Counted from the stretch's first letter, positions 8,344-18,556 are shown. The stretch is 64,000 bases of DNA from Acinetobacter genomosp. 15BJ (GCF_000400715.1 NZ_KE007351.1:124001-188000); one strand, 5' to 3'. Numbers and translations: made by a program. The notes: generated by a model from the sequence alone, not told the origin.

Positions 8344-9219
8344 ATGTCTGATTTACGCCAACGCTTTTTTATCGAAGACTGCCCTGTTCGTGGTGAAGTA
8401 GTGCATTTAGAAGAAGCGCTTCAAACTATTTTGGCGCAACGTGAATATATGCCTGCGGTACAAAGCCTGTTAGGTGAAATGCTCAGTGCAACAGCCCTAC
8501 TTGCCAGTACACTCAAAATTCGTGGCCGTATTAGCTTACAGATTCAAGCAAATGGAACTTTTAAATGGGCCATGGCTGAGTGTAACCATTTAGGTGAAGT
8601 CCGCGCATTGGCCGATTATGAAGAAGATCCTCGTTTCGTTGAAGGTGGCGACAGTCGTACTGTGCTTGCGGCTTTAAGCAATCCAGTGCTGTTCATCAAT
8701 ATTGAACCTGAACACGGCGAACGCTATCAAGGGATCGTACCACTTGATCAACCGACCTTGGCAGGTTGCTTGACACAGTATTATGATTTGTCTGCACAAA
8801 TCCCAACCCACATTGTATTGGCAACCAATAACCAACGTTCGGGTGGTCTATTGATTCAGCTACTTCCTCGTAATGATGAAGAAGAACAAAAGTTGGTTGA
8901 TGAAGATCTATGGCCACGTTTGACCATGCTGACTGAAACCCTGAAACCAGAAGAGTTAACCGATCTTCCTGCAAATGAAATCCTGTATCGTTTGTATAAC
9001 GAAGAAGAAGTGCGTTTACCTGAAGTTGAACAGTTAAAGTTTGGCTGTACGTGTTCTAAAGAACGTTGTGCCAATGCCTTGATCCAAATCGGCGTTACTG
9101 CAGTTCATGAAACACTGGAAGCTCAAAACCCAATCCAGATGGATTGTCAGTTCTGTAATACCCGTTATGAATTTACTGCAGAAGAAGCTTTAGGTTTATT
9201 CGGTGAACATTTAAGTTAA
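8344..9219 (+). CDS. hslO: Redox-regulated chaperone Hsp33
   Basis: Cytosolic holdase activated by oxidation: zinc is released from four cysteines, which form disulfides, and the protein then prevents aggregation of unfolded proteins. The CxC pair (FGCTCSKERC, about residues 236-238) and the CxxC pair (DCQFCN, about 270-273) are both present with family spacing. The N-terminal domain opens with LRQRFFIEDCPVRGEVVHL. At 291 residues it is full length. ATG at 8344 has a GGAG box. It is a single gene with its own terminator. Confidence 0.96.
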   Translation: MSDLRQRFFIEDCPVRGEVVHLEEALQTILAQREYMPAVQSLLGEMLSATALLASTLKIRGRISLQIQANGTFKWAMAECNHLGEVRALADYEEDPRFVEGGDSRTVLAALSNPVLFINIEPEHGERYQGIVPLDQPTLAGCLTQYYDLSAQIPTHIVLATNNQRSGGLLIQLLPRNDEEEQKLVDEDLWPRLTMLTETLKPEELTDLPANEILYRLYNEEEVRLPEVEQLKFGCTCSKERCANALIQIGVTAVHETLEAQNPIQMDCQFCNTRYEFTAEEALGLFGEHLS

Positions 9220-9238
9220 TTGACTAAATGTTAAAAAT

Positions 9239-9267
9239 AAAAAAAGACGGGCTTCCGTCTTTTTTTA
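9239..9267 (+). terminator. Rho-independent terminator after hslO
   Basis: A7GACGG and CCGTCT8 flank a GCTT loop, giving a compact stem followed by a long T-run. It lies 20 nt after the hslO stop codon. Confidence 0.9.
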
Positions 9268-9337
9268 TTTTGTATTAAGGTCTATGCGATAAAACAATTT
9301 TCAAATCTCCCAATAACATAGACCTTAATTTTGCCTT

Positions 9338-9949
9338 ATGAATTACTTCGAATACTTGCTGTTTATCATCAGTGTGGTGGTGCTGATTGCCACACCTGGG
9401 CCTGTGATGATTTTAGTCGCTAGTGCGGGCCTTAAGGGTGGCTATAAAAAAGCACTGGAGACGATTTTTGGAACTAATTTCGCTTCTTTAATCCTGATTT
9501 TTATTTCAGTACTGATTCTCAAGGGTTTTCTCACCATTGATGAAAACTACCTAAAAGCCATTCGCATATTAGGTTGCCTTTATATTGCTTATCTGGGCTA
9601 TAGCATTATTAAAGAAGTGCTTCAGGCACCGTATCCAACCGCCATCCAAACCGTGTCTGCACAAAGTGGCGGCTTTAAAAAAGGCTTTTTGGTGGGGATT
9701 TCCAATCCGAAAGATATTATTTTCTTTTCGGCTTTTTTCCCGCAGTTTATTAACATCTCACCGAATATCAATTTCAGTTTAAGCCTGCTCACAGTGACCT
9801 GGATTGTCTTGGATTTCCTCACCTTGTCTTTAGTGTATCTGTTCTTCCGCAGCCTATCTCAGAGCCGTATTTACCCAAAGATTCTTGGTCTATGTGGTGT
9901 TTTATTGGTCTTAATTGCGCTCTATGGACTGGTCGATACCTTTATCTAA
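9338..9949 (+). CDS. LysE/RhtB-family amino-acid exporter
   Basis: A 203-residue inner-membrane protein with about five to six helices. The LysE family hallmark near the N terminus, IATPGPVMILVASAGLKGGYKKAL, is clear, as is GFLVGISNPKDIIFFSAFFPQF in the middle, where the NPK motif is conserved. Such proteins export basic or neutral amino acids or homoserine lactones; the substrate here cannot be assigned. It stands alone between hslO and cbpA, with no regulator next to it. Length and motifs are normal. Confidence 0.9.
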   Translation: MNYFEYLLFIISVVVLIATPGPVMILVASAGLKGGYKKALETIFGTNFASLILIFISVLILKGFLTIDENYLKAIRILGCLYIAYLGYSIIKEVLQAPYPTAIQTVSAQSGGFKKGFLVGISNPKDIIFFSAFFPQFINISPNINFSLSLLTVTWIVLDFLTLSLVYLFFRSLSQSRIYPKILGLCGVLLVLIALYGLVDTFI

Positions 9950-10091
9950 AATCAACATCAAGTCCACATTAAAAACCTTAACGATGTAGATTCTTAGCCA
10001 AACAGAACAAGTCTTATACAATCGAATCCATTGAAATCTCTTGGATTCGTTTCATAATGAAACAAACACATCATTATATTTATTATAGATC

Positions 10092-11036
10092 ATGGCAAAA
10101 AATTATTATGAAGAGCTCGGTGTTTCAAGAGACGCCTCAGCAGATGAGATCAAAAAAGCCTATCGAAAATTGGCACGTAAATACCACCCTGACATTAGCA
10201 AAGAAGCCGATGCTGAAGCCAAAATGCAGGCGATTAATGTCGCCTATGACACTTTGAGTGACAGTACTAAAAAAGCAGAATATGACCAAATGCTAGATCA
10301 TCCACAAGGTTTCTCTAATTTTGGGCAAGGCAATCAAAGTGGTTTTGACGGTTCACAGTTCTATCGCCAAAGTTCGGGTGATGGTGCTGACTTTAGCGGA
10401 TTTGAGGACTTATTTGGCCGTTTTGGTTCTGGCTTTGGTGGAGGACAGCAACGCTCTCAACGTCAACAACGTAGCTATCGTGGTGAAGACCAGCACGCCA
10501 GCATTCAAGTCGATTTAGATATTGCTTATCATGGTTCAACTCAACAAATTACCCTACAAATTCCGACTTATAACGTCTATGGTGAACCTGAGGTACAACG
10601 TAAAACCTTAGAGGTTAAAATTCCAAAAGGTATGAAGGAAGGTCAACAAATCCGCTTAAACGGTCAAGGTCAAACGGGTACCAATGGCGGTGAAAATGGT
10701 GATCTTTATATTGAAATCCAATATAAAGACACTGACCGAATTCGTGTTGAAGGCGCTGATGTGTATCAAACTATTGATGTCAGCCCTTGGGAAGCAGGTA
10801 TCGGGCAAAGTATCGAGCTCAGTACCCCTGCTGGACAACTCAAAGTTAACTTACCCAAAAATGCAAAAAATGGGCAACAGCTACGTTTAAAAGACAAAGG
10901 GATTCCAAACAAAACTGCGGGACATTTGTATCTGATCATTAATATTGTTTTACCGCCAGTGCACAATGAGCAAGATCAGCAGGCTTATCAACAATTTGCC
11001 GATTCATTTGCTTCATTCCGACCTCGCGCCTCATAA
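10092..11036 (+). CDS. cbpA: DnaJ-type co-chaperone CbpA
   Basis: Class II J-domain protein that stimulates DnaK and, in E. coli, binds curved DNA. The J domain spans about residues 3-70 with the HPD tripeptide in RKYHPDISKEA. A Gly/Phe-rich linker (about 78-125) and two C-terminal beta domains follow (VPxYNVYGEP..., VNLPKNAKNGQQLRLKDKGIP). There is no zinc-finger CxxCxGxG repeat, which separates it from DnaJ itself. At 314 residues it matches CbpA. It is followed 11 nt later by cbpM, its specific inhibitor, preceded by AAGGAG; the pair is surely cotranscribed. Confidence 0.94.
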   Translation: MAKNYYEELGVSRDASADEIKKAYRKLARKYHPDISKEADAEAKMQAINVAYDTLSDSTKKAEYDQMLDHPQGFSNFGQGNQSGFDGSQFYRQSSGDGADFSGFEDLFGRFGSGFGGGQQRSQRQQRSYRGEDQHASIQVDLDIAYHGSTQQITLQIPTYNVYGEPEVQRKTLEVKIPKGMKEGQQIRLNGQGQTGTNGGENGDLYIEIQYKDTDRIRVEGADVYQTIDVSPWEAGIGQSIELSTPAGQLKVNLPKNAKNGQQLRLKDKGIPNKTAGHLYLIINIVLPPVHNEQDQQAYQQFADSFASFRPRAS

Positions 11037-11047
11037 GGAGTAAGATC

Positions 11048-11374
11048 ATGACAACCATTCAATACAAAGAAATTCAATATGACGGTCACAGCCAAGTTGA
11101 AATCATTGATGAACAATTGGCACTTGATCTTGAGCACTTCGCTGAGGCATGCGGTCAAAGTACCGATTGGGTGTTAAAACTGATTGATTATGATATTTTG
11201 CAAATCTCAGTAGAACCGCAAAGCTATCAGTTTATTGGTGAAGATGTGAGTCGGGCTAGACGTGCTTACCGTTTACAACGTGACTTCGATGCAAGCTTAT
11301 CAGCTGTAGCAGTAATGTTGGATTTAATCGATGAAGTGCAACACCTTCGCAAACAGCTCAAACATTTTCATTAA
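11048..11374 (+). CDS. cbpM: Chaperone modulator CbpM
   Basis: A 108-residue MerR-like helical protein. In E. coli CbpM binds the J domain of CbpA and blocks both its co-chaperone action and DNA binding. The identification rests on position, directly after cbpA, and on size and composition: an N-terminal strand region, a central DWVLKLIDYDILQ segment and a long C-terminal helix (ARRAYRLQRDFDASLSAVAVMLDLIDEVQHLRKQLK) typical of the family. AAGGAG ends 7 nt before the start. A bidirectional terminator follows. Confidence 0.88.
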   Translation: MTTIQYKEIQYDGHSQVEIIDEQLALDLEHFAEACGQSTDWVLKLIDYDILQISVEPQSYQFIGEDVSRARRAYRLQRDFDASLSAVAVMLDLIDEVQHLRKQLKHFH

Positions 11375-11384
11375 GCCATCCTGC

Positions 11385-11421
11385 AAATGACCAAGTCTAA
11401 ATTATTTTAGCTTGGTCATTT
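11385..11421. terminator. Bidirectional terminator between cbpM and corA-type gene
   Basis: AAATGACCAAG (11385-11395) pairs with CTTGGTCATTT (11411-11421). The right arm overlaps the last codons of the convergent CorA-type gene, so one hairpin serves both transcripts. Confidence 0.8.
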
Positions 11422-12625
11422 TCTCCACTTCTTTCAGCGTTTGCTTAATCGGTTCATAGTCCAAGAACCACAACAAATTAAAATTACGCTGCTTATGTTG
11501 CTGTGCCAGTAAATCAATCACACTGCGTTCACCACGCCCGACCAAATGCTGTTGATAAAAATAATACAGTAAAAATACTGTGCTCATCAGCATCACACCC
11601 AGCATAATCCAGAAGCCAACAGGTGATTTCAGTCCTGGAATAAACTCAAAGTTCATCCCATAAACGCCAGTCAACAAGGTCAGTGGTGCAAAGATGGCGG
11701 TAATGATTGCCAAGATGCGCATGTTCTCATTGGTTTGATTAGCAATTGCAGAGAAGTGTAAATCGATGGCTGATTGAATCGCATTTCTTAAACGCAAGGT
11801 ATGCTTTTGCACACGCTCAACATGACTCATCAGATCGTTTAAACGCACCAGTAAAATGTCTTGCGCCTTATGCTTATGCTCACCGACAACATGATGATAA
11901 TTATCGACTAATTCATCTCTAAACTCTTGCAGAGTCTCGATCTGTTCCTCACACAGATTTTCGATTTGCTGAAAAGCCATATCCTCATGAAACAATTGAT
12001 GCCACTGCTTAAAGCGACGATTGCCTTGCAACAACTGCTGTTGCCAATATTCAACACGGCGGGTTAAGGGTGTACGTAAATTCAGATAACCATCAATCAT
12101 GCTATTCAGTAGGCGCAGACATAAATCAGCAGGTGTCGCCGCCAATTTCCGCGGTTTATTCTGCTCAATGATCGGTCGCCCCATAATGGTCTGAATACGT
12201 TGAATATAGCTCTCTACCGCTTGATTACCCTGCTCCCTCACACTCACCAAAACCGTGGGTGTTAAGATGAAACTCATGGGTGTGGTCGCTAAACCAAAAA
12301 CACTTTCATGCGATTCTGAGGAGCTATCATTTGCCAAAATTTGGTCATCTGGGCTAATCAGTTTGCGGAACACCAACAGGTCATATTCCTCCACCGTATC
12401 AAATGCACAAGGATGTTCAATATTCAGTAAATCCCGCAAATGGAATTCATTCAGTACCAATCCTGTATGCTCATAAATATTCTTCTGCCAAGCCTCTGTA
12501 TGATTCACCAGATCTTGCCTAAGACTATCGACCCATAAAAATTCAAGCGTATGTTCTGTTTGTTGTTCCGCACTGATAAAAATCGTATTTTCACTGTTAT
12601 GACGATAAAAATAATAAAGTTGCAT
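11402..12625 (-). CDS. CorA-family divalent metal channel
   Basis: Membrane channel for Mg2+ or a related divalent cation. The large N-terminal cytoplasmic part (about 300 residues, rich in charged helices such as ENLCEEQIETLQEFRDELVDNYHHVVGEHKHKAQD) is followed by two C-terminal helices. The first helix ends in the diagnostic YGMN motif (LTGVYGMNFEFIPGL) near residue 322. At 407 residues it is longer than E. coli CorA (about 316), mainly in the cytoplasmic funnel. ZntB-like Zn2+ transport is possible, so I give no symbol. It lies alone between convergent cbpM and a co-oriented dctA. Confidence 0.9.
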   Translation of the reverse strand: MQLYYFYRHNSENTIFISAEQQTEHTLEFLWVDSLRQDLVNHTEAWQKNIYEHTGLVLNEFHLRDLLNIEHPCAFDTVEEYDLLVFRKLISPDDQILANDSSSESHESVFGLATTPMSFILTPTVLVSVREQGNQAVESYIQRIQTIMGRPIIEQNKPRKLAATPADLCLRLLNSMIDGYLNLRTPLTRRVEYWQQQLLQGNRRFKQWHQLFHEDMAFQQIENLCEEQIETLQEFRDELVDNYHHVVGEHKHKAQDILLVRLNDLMSHVERVQKHTLRLRNAIQSAIDLHFSAIANQTNENMRILAIITAIFAPLTLLTGVYGMNFEFIPGLKSPVGFWIMLGVMLMSTVFLLYYFYQQHLVGRGERSVIDLLAQQHKQRNFNLLWFLDYEPIKQTLKEVEKMTKLK

Positions 12626-12714
12626 AGGACAATAGAAATTAGAATGGCATAAGAAATGCTGCCATGAAGCCAGATAAAAAGCTACGGCTATTACAGGACT
12701 GAAACGACATCCAA

Positions 12715-12744
12715 TAAAAAAGCCTCACATGCAAAGCATGGAGG
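12715..12744 (-). terminator. Rho-independent terminator after dctA
   Basis: GCCTCACATGC (12722-12732) pairs with GCATGGAGGC (12735-12744) with one bulged base. On the minus strand it is followed by a run of T from the AATAAAAAA at 12713-12721. The interval 12626-12765 holds nothing else I can support. Confidence 0.85.
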
Positions 12745-12765
12745 CTCTTCCGAATCTCAGGAAGA

Positions 12766-14088
12766 TTACACTTCTTTTTTCTCAACCGCACCATATTTAA
12801 GGGCTTGATCAAGTTGCTCTTTATCCAGTGCATTATCCCACTTTGCAACTACAATGGTTGCACAAGCATTGCCGACTAGATTGGTCAATGCACGGCATTC
12901 TGACATGAAACGGTCAATACCAAGAATCAATGCCATACCCGCCACTGGAATTGCAGGAACAACTGACAGTGTTGCAGCCAAGGTAATAAAGCCCGCACCT
13001 GTGATGCCTGCTGCACCTTTAGAGCTCAGCATCGCGACCAATAGAATCGTGATTTGTTGTGTAAGGGTTAATTCAATATTACATGCCTGAGCAATAAACA
13101 GTGCCGCCAAAGTCATGTAAATGTTGGTACCATCCAAGTTAAATGAATAACCAGTTGGAATAACCAAACCAACCACCGACTTTTCACAGCCTGCTTTTTC
13201 CATTTTCGCCATCAATGACGGTAATGCTGCTTCCGATGAGCTTGTTCCGAGTACCAACCAGAGTTCATCTTTAATATAACGAATCAAATCAATAATCGAG
13301 AAGCCATTATAGCGTGCCACTGCACCCAAAATAACAATCACAAACAACAAAGCGGTAATGTAGAAGGTCGCAATCAATAGCATCAAATTACCGATTGAAC
13401 TGATCCCATAAGCACCAATGGTAAAAGCCATGGCACCGAATGCACCAATCGGCGCAAACTTCATCAACATACCCACTAAGGTAAATACTGGCGTGGTGAG
13501 CTGCTGTAGAAAATCAGTGACTGGACGACCTAAATCACCTGATTTTGCCAAAGCTAAACCAAACAACACCGCAACAAAGAGGACTTGAAGAATTTGACCT
13601 GATACGAATGGACTGACCAATGTATCCGGGATGATATTCATCAAGAAGCCCGTAATAGTTGACTCGTGCGCTTTGGCAGCATATTCATCAACTTTGGTAC
13701 TGTGCAAGCTGCTTGGATCAATATTCAAACCGTGACCTGGCTCAATCACATTTCCGACAATCAAACCCACGATCAAAGCTAAAGTGGAGAAGGTCAAGAA
13801 ATAGATCATGGCCTTCGCTGTAACCCGACCTACGCTGCCGAGATTTTTCATTCCCGCGATCCCTGTCACAACGGTCAGGAAAATCACAGGAGCAATAATC
13901 ATTTTGACTAATTTAATGAAGGCTTCGCCCAGCGGCTTTAAGCTTTCACCCAATTCTGGGAAGAAATGGCCTAATAATATCCCCGCGACAATTGCGAAGA
14001 TCACTTGCACATAGAGAATCTGATAAAACTTTGGTTTCTTTGGAGGCTGTTGGTCATCTTGACCTGTGGCGACATGATCGACAAGCAT
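12766..14088 (-). CDS. dctA: C4-dicarboxylate/H+ symporter DctA
   Basis: Inner-membrane uptake carrier for succinate, fumarate and malate of the DAACS family. It tracks E. coli DctA across its length: [43 protein letters not shown] at the N terminus, [23 protein letters not shown] (the serine-rich hairpin), [27 protein letters not shown], and [22 protein letters not shown] at the C terminus. The latter two are the substrate and cation site motifs. At 440 residues it is full length. GltP-type glutamate carriers are related but match less well. It is monocistronic with its own terminator; an 18-bp palindrome upstream (14215-14232) is a possible operator. Confidence 0.92.
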   Translation of the reverse strand: MLVDHVATGQDDQQPPKKPKFYQILYVQVIFAIVAGILLGHFFPELGESLKPLGEAFIKLVKMIIAPVIFLTVVTGIAGMKNLGSVGRVTAKAMIYFLTFSTLALIVGLIVGNVIEPGHGLNIDPSSLHSTKVDEYAAKAHESTITGFLMNIIPDTLVSPFVSGQILQVLFVAVLFGLALAKSGDLGRPVTDFLQQLTTPVFTLVGMLMKFAPIGAFGAMAFTIGAYGISSIGNLMLLIATFYITALLFVIVILGAVARYNGFSIIDLIRYIKDELWLVLGTSSSEAALPSLMAKMEKAGCEKSVVGLVIPTGYSFNLDGTNIYMTLAALFIAQACNIELTLTQQITILLVAMLSSKGAAGITGAGFITLAATLSVVPAIPVAGMALILGIDRFMSECRALTNLVGNACATIVVAKWDNALDKEQLDQALKYGAVEKKEV

Positions 14089-14214
14089 GTGCGATATTCC
14101 TTCATATTGAGATGAACAAATCGACTTCCGACTGTCTATCTAAAACCACATAAACGCAGGCAGGCACGGAAATTTGGGGAATTCTACGTTAATTGCGAGG
14201 CACACAATTAAGGC

Positions 14215-14232
14215 ATTAGACCAATGTCTAAT
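14215..14232. promoter_or_regulatory. Palindrome upstream of dctA
   Basis: ATTAGAC-CAAT-GTCTAAT is a perfect 7-bp inverted repeat about 127 bp before the dctA start. A looser AATTG-N9-CAATT lies about 20 bp to its left. Such sites suit a dimeric regulator; no regulator gene is adjacent, so the role is a guess. Confidence 0.3.
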
Positions 14233-14293
14233 ATCAAGAAATTTTATGTTTATAGTTTCAGTTTTTTATGTTCTTAACAATCATTCACTTAAT

Positions 14294-14328
14294 AAAAAAG
14301 CGCATTGTTAAAACAATGCGCTTTTTTT
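14294..14328 (-). terminator. Rho-independent terminator after pnp
   Basis: A6GCGCATTGTT and AACAATGCGCT7 form a 16-bp stem with a very short loop, about 20 nt after the pnp stop. It has T-runs on both strands. Confidence 0.92.
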
Positions 14329-14348
14329 AAGCAAAATGCTTGCTAGCA

Positions 14349-16442
14349 TTAAGCTTGTTCAATGTCTTTCATTGTCAACTTGATACGACCACGGTTGTCG
14401 ACATCAGCAACTTGTACTTTAACGTCCTGACCTTCTTTTAAAACGTCAGTCACATTCGCAATACGCTCATTCGAGATTTGTGAAATGTGAAGCAAACCGT
14501 CTGTACCTGGCATGATATTTATGAATGCACCAAATTCAACGATACGAATGACTTTACCTGCATAGATTGTACCTGGCTCAACTTCTGCAGTAAGCGCTTG
14601 GATTTTCGCAATCGCAGCTTTCGCAGCCGCTTTAGTTTCACCAAACACGCGTACAGTACCGTTATCTTCGATATCAATCGCAGCTTTAGTTTCTTCAGTA
14701 ATCGCACGGATGGTAGCACCACCTTTACCAATCACATCACGAATCTTGTCAGGGTTGATGTTGATCACTTCAAACGTTGGCGCATGTGCATTGATTTCTG
14801 AACGTGCACGTGAAATGACTTTGTTCATTTCATTCAGGATGTGCATACGACCAGCAAATGCTTGGTTTAATGCAACTTCCATGATCTCTTCAGTGATCCC
14901 TTCGATCTTGATGTCCATTTGAAGTGCAGTAATACCGTTGGCAGAACCTGCAACTTTAAAGTCCATATCACCTAAGTGATCTTCATCACCCAAGATGTCA
15001 GAAAGAACTGCAAAACGCTCACCTTCTTTTACTAAGCCCATTGCGATACCCGCAACTGGCGCTTTCAATGGCACACCTGCATCCATAAGTGACAATGAAG
15101 CACCACATACAGAAGCCATAGAAGATGAACCGTTAGATTCAGTAATATCAGATACGATACGGATCACGTACGGGAAGCGGTCAGCCGCAGGAAGAACTGC
15201 TTGAACACCACGACGTGCTAAACGACCATGACCGATTTCACGACGCTTAGGACCTGATTCACGACCCGTTTCACCTACAGAATATGCAGGGAAGTTGTAG
15301 TGCAACATAAAGTTGTCAGTTTTGGTACCAGAAAGCGTATCAACCATCAACGCATCACGTGTATTACCCAAAGTCGTTGTAACTAATGCTTGAGTTTCAC
15401 CGCGTGTGAATAATGCAGAACCGTGTGCACGACCTAATACACCAACCTGAACGTCGATACCACGTACAGTTTTAGTATCACGACCATCGATACGTGGCTT
15501 ACCAGACAAGATGTTGTCACGTACAGTACGGTATTTAAGATCTTCAAATAATTCGTTTACTTCATCCGCAATACCAGTTTCATCATTTTCAGGAACAAAC
15601 TGTGCAACTGCTTCTGCATAAAGTGCATCAAGTGCTGCATAACGGTCTTGTTTAACCGCAATGGTATATGCTTCAGAGATTTTCGCTTCGAAAGCAGCTT
15701 TTAATTGCTCAAGAAGTGCTTCGTTTTTGCTTGGCGCAACCCAAGTCGATTCAACTGCACCCGCAGCAGCAGCAAATTCTTTAATCGCTTGAACCGCAAT
15801 TTGCATTTCGTCATGACCGAAAAGCACCGCACCCAACATTTGATCTTCTGAAAGTTCTTTCGCTTCAGATTCAACCATAAGCACAGCTGACTCTGTACCC
15901 GCAACCACGAGGTCAAGATCAGATTGAGCAAGTTGTTCAAAATTCGGGTTAAGAACGTATTCACCGTTGATTAAACCAACACGTGCACCCGCAATTGGAC
16001 CACGGAACGGCGTACCCGCAATCGACAATGCAGCTGAAGCACCGAGCATAGCAGCAATATCGGCATCCATCGTTTTATCAGAAGAAACAACAGTTGCTGT
16101 TACTTGGATTTCGTTGAAATAACCTTCTGGGAACAACGGACGAATTGGACGGTCAATAAGACGTGAAATTAAAGTTTCAGCTTCAGAAGCACGACCTTCA
16201 CGCTTGCCATAACCACCTGGGATACGACCAGCAGCATATTGTTTTTCTTGATAGTTAACAGTTAACGGGAAGAAGTCTTGACCCGCTTTAGCTTTAGGCT
16301 GAGCTACAACAGCAACGAGAACAGTCACGCCACCCATGGTAACTAAAACTGTATTTGCTTGACGTGCAACACGACCCGTTTCTAAAACAACTTGGTGTTG
16401 ACCAAATTGGAATTCTTTACGAACGATATTAAACATTGACAT
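14349..16442 (-). CDS. pnp: Polynucleotide phosphorylase
   Basis: Phosphate-dependent 3'-5' exoribonuclease, a trimer and part of the RNA degradosome. Two RNase PH domains occupy the first about 550 residues ([65 protein letters not shown]). A KH domain ([20 protein letters not shown], near 560) and an S1 domain ([28 protein letters not shown], near 625-655) follow. At 697 residues it is full length. It follows rpsO on the same strand, the classical arrangement. In E. coli it is autoregulated through its leader; here hairpins between the two genes could play that part. Confidence 0.97.
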   Translation of the reverse strand: MSMFNIVRKEFQFGQHQVVLETGRVARQANTVLVTMGGVTVLVAVVAQPKAKAGQDFFPLTVNYQEKQYAAGRIPGGYGKREGRASEAETLISRLIDRPIRPLFPEGYFNEIQVTATVVSSDKTMDADIAAMLGASAALSIAGTPFRGPIAGARVGLINGEYVLNPNFEQLAQSDLDLVVAGTESAVLMVESEAKELSEDQMLGAVLFGHDEMQIAVQAIKEFAAAAGAVESTWVAPSKNEALLEQLKAAFEAKISEAYTIAVKQDRYAALDALYAEAVAQFVPENDETGIADEVNELFEDLKYRTVRDNILSGKPRIDGRDTKTVRGIDVQVGVLGRAHGSALFTRGETQALVTTTLGNTRDALMVDTLSGTKTDNFMLHYNFPAYSVGETGRESGPKRREIGHGRLARRGVQAVLPAADRFPYVIRIVSDITESNGSSSMASVCGASLSLMDAGVPLKAPVAGIAMGLVKEGERFAVLSDILGDEDHLGDMDFKVAGSANGITALQMDIKIEGITEEIMEVALNQAFAGRMHILNEMNKVISRARSEINAHAPTFEVININPDKIRDVIGKGGATIRAITEETKAAIDIEDNGTVRVFGETKAAAKAAIAKIQALTAEVEPGTIYAGKVIRIVEFGAFINIMPGTDGLLHISQISNERIANVTDVLKEGQDVKVQVADVDNRGRIKLTMKDIEQA

Positions 16443-16577
16443 GTATTATATTTTCCTAGTTTTATTCTAGTGAGACCCCTAAGGTTTGGCATTCAGACTA
16501 CCACTGCTGTGTAGATAAATGACAAAGCTTAGAAGCCATCGCACTAGATCAAAATTTTTAAATAAATTTAAACACAA

Positions 16578-16628
16578 AGAAGGAGCGAACAAGCGCCCCT
16601 TCTAAAGTCACCTAAAGTAAATTAGGTG
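16578..16628 (-). promoter_or_regulatory. Two hairpins in the rpsO-pnp interval
   Basis: AGAAGGAGCG (16578-16587) pairs with GCGCCCCTTCT (16593-16603) with one bulge. CACCTAA (16609-16615) pairs with TTAGGTG (16622-16628). Neither has a long U-run on the minus strand, so they look more like a processing or attenuation site between rpsO and pnp than a full terminator. The role is inferred from the RNase III site known in the E. coli pnp leader. Confidence 0.4.
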
Positions 16629-16692
16629 AAACTCTCTTTTCAGCGATAAAGCATTGCAACATGCGAAATACCGAAAACAAAGTAAAATCGAA

Positions 16693-16962
16693 TTAACGAC
16701 GTAAACCTAATGCGCCGATCAAAGCAACATAACGACCGTGATCTTTACCGTTTAAGTAATCAAGTAATTTACGACGTTGGTTAACCATACGGATCAAACC
16801 ACGACGGCTGTGATGGTCGTGTTTATGTTCTTTAAAGTGACCTTGCAAATCATTGATTTGAGCAGTCAATAAAGCAACTTGTACTTCAGGTGAACCAGTG
16901 TCGTTTTCAGCACGAGCAAATTTAGCGATGATCTCTGCGCGATCAGTGTTAGTTAAAGCCAT
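16693..16962 (-). CDS. rpsO: 30S ribosomal protein S15
   Basis: Primary 16S rRNA-binding protein of the small subunit platform. The 89 residues align over the full length with the family: [49 protein letters not shown] is the unmistakable core. A CGGAGAA ribosome binding site lies just before the ATG. It heads the rpsO-pnp unit. In E. coli S15 represses its own translation through a leader pseudoknot; I did not find a convincing equivalent here. Confidence 0.98.
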   Translation of the reverse strand: MALTNTDRAEIIAKFARAENDTGSPEVQVALLTAQINDLQGHFKEHKHDHHSRRGLIRMVNQRRKLLDYLNGKDHGRYVALIGALGLRR

Positions 16963-17202
16963 TCGATTTCTCCGAGATGCTTACAAAAATAAAATGATAA
17001 TGATCAGTTGAAACCAACCGACTGCCGTGCATCACTACAGCAAGGCGCTTATTTTAAGTGATCTATCGCTATATTGCAAAATTGTTTTATATCCGCTGGC
17101 AATTCGGCAGCTGACAGCGTTGTACAAAATAGGCACACTAGCCTGATTCTGTTTTCAATTTATGACAGAGAAGAAAGAAAACGAAAATATTGCGAGGGAA
17201 TC

Positions 17203-18501
17203 GTGAAAATTTTATCAACCAATACCTGTTATGTACCGCATGACCTAAATCAAGTGATTCGCAGCAAAGATGAAGTCTCGGCTGAATTGGGCGGCATGAG
17301 CGAAAGACAGATTCAAAAGATATGGAATAGTGTTGAAAGTCTATATAAAACGGGGAATTATCCACTCATTAGCTTATGCCTACGTCGTCAGGGAAAAATT
17401 CTTCTCAATCGCAGTATTGGCTATGCGCAAGGTAACTCTCCAGATGGCTTAACCACTGATGCCAAGATTGGTACACCAGATACCCCAGTCTGCCTGTTCT
17501 CTGCCTCCAAAATGGTCACGGCGATGTTGATCCATATGCTGGATGAACGAGGTGATTTAAATCTGCTTGATCCGATTAGCTATTACATTCCTGAATATGG
17601 GGTCAATGGTAAACGTCGGGCTACGATTTTTCATTTACTTTCCCATCGTGGCGGTATTCCACGTATCGACACTCAAGTCACACCAGAACTGCTATTTAAC
17701 CAAGATGATATTTTAAAACTGCTCTGTGCCGCCAAGCCCGTTTCTCCTTCAGGGACTCATCTTGCCTACCATGCCGTTACCGCAGGTTATATTCTGGGTG
17801 AAATCGTGCAACGGGTGACAGGGCAAAGTGTACGCGAGTTTCTGGCCGAATATGTTGAAAAGCCAATGGGCTTGGATTATTTCAATTATGGATTAAAACC
17901 TGAATATCGTGCCGATGTTGCCTTGAACTATGCGACGGGGATTCATCCAAGTTTAGGCACAGATCATTATCTCAATCATGTACTCGGTGGCGGTCTACAG
18001 CTTGCAGTCGATGTCACCAACGATACCCGTTTCATGGACACCATTTGCCCAGCTGGCAACATCTATACCAGTGCTGAACAGGCAGGACGTTTTTTTGAGA
18101 TGCTATTAAGTGGCGGAGAATATCAGGGCAAACAAATTATGAGTCCTCAAACGGTATTCCGCTCAACCCTGCCAACCTCTGGTGTTAGCTTAGATCGGAC
18201 TTTACTGGCACCGATGCGTTATGCACTGGGCCCAATGCTCGGCAGTAATCCCGTAGGATTATTTGGCCCAATGACAGGACAAGCTTTTGGACATATTGGA
18301 TTTTCAAATATTCTGTGTTGGGCTGATCCTGAGCGTGATATCAGTGTATCGCTGTTAACCACAGGCAAATCAGTGGTGGGTACTCACTTACCAGCCTTGG
18401 CAAAAACACTTTATCAAATCTCAACCAACTGCCCAAAGATTCCCAAAAACCAACGTCGCTCATTGTTCGCAACTGACCGTACTGAAGCAGATTTGGTCTA
18501 G
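17203..18501 (+). CDS. Serine hydrolase of the class C beta-lactamase fold
   Basis: A 432-residue protein with the penicillin-binding/beta-lactamase fold: the active-site Ser-x-x-Lys as FSASKMVTAM near residue 100, a Tyr motif YHAVTAGYILGEI near 188, and the third motif as GHIGF near 363. There is no signal peptide, so it is probably a cytoplasmic esterase or peptidase (EstB-like) rather than a true beta-lactamase. I start at GTG 17203 because GAGGGA lies 4 nt upstream; the frame stays open back to 17074 but that part looks non-coding. It is divergent from rpsO and ends at a strong terminator. The substrate is unknown. Confidence 0.85.
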   Translation: MKILSTNTCYVPHDLNQVIRSKDEVSAELGGMSERQIQKIWNSVESLYKTGNYPLISLCLRRQGKILLNRSIGYAQGNSPDGLTTDAKIGTPDTPVCLFSASKMVTAMLIHMLDERGDLNLLDPISYYIPEYGVNGKRRATIFHLLSHRGGIPRIDTQVTPELLFNQDDILKLLCAAKPVSPSGTHLAYHAVTAGYILGEIVQRVTGQSVREFLAEYVEKPMGLDYFNYGLKPEYRADVALNYATGIHPSLGTDHYLNHVLGGGLQLAVDVTNDTRFMDTICPAGNIYTSAEQAGRFFEMLLSGGEYQGKQIMSPQTVFRSTLPTSGVSLDRTLLAPMRYALGPMLGSNPVGLFGPMTGQAFGHIGFSNILCWADPERDISVSLLTTGKSVVGTHLPALAKTLYQISTNCPKIPKNQRRSLFATDRTEADLV

Positions 18502-18529
18502 CACCTCTTCATCCAAATCACACGCACAA

Positions 18530-18556
18530 AAAAGCCCAAGTTAAACTTGGGCTTTT
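18530..18556 (+). terminator. Rho-independent terminator after serine hydrolase gene
   Basis: AAAAGCCCAAG and CTTGGGCTTTT form an 11-bp stem with a TTAAA loop, 29 nt after the stop codon. Confidence 0.9.

Noticed and set aside
12639-12848. A 69-codon minus-strand frame after dctA
   Set aside because: It overlaps the dctA terminator and the dctA 3' end in another frame and has no protein-like features.
17074-17202. Longer start (TTG 17074) for the serine hydrolase
   Set aside because: The extension has no ribosome binding site and an unlikely composition; GTG 17203 has GAGGGA at good distance.
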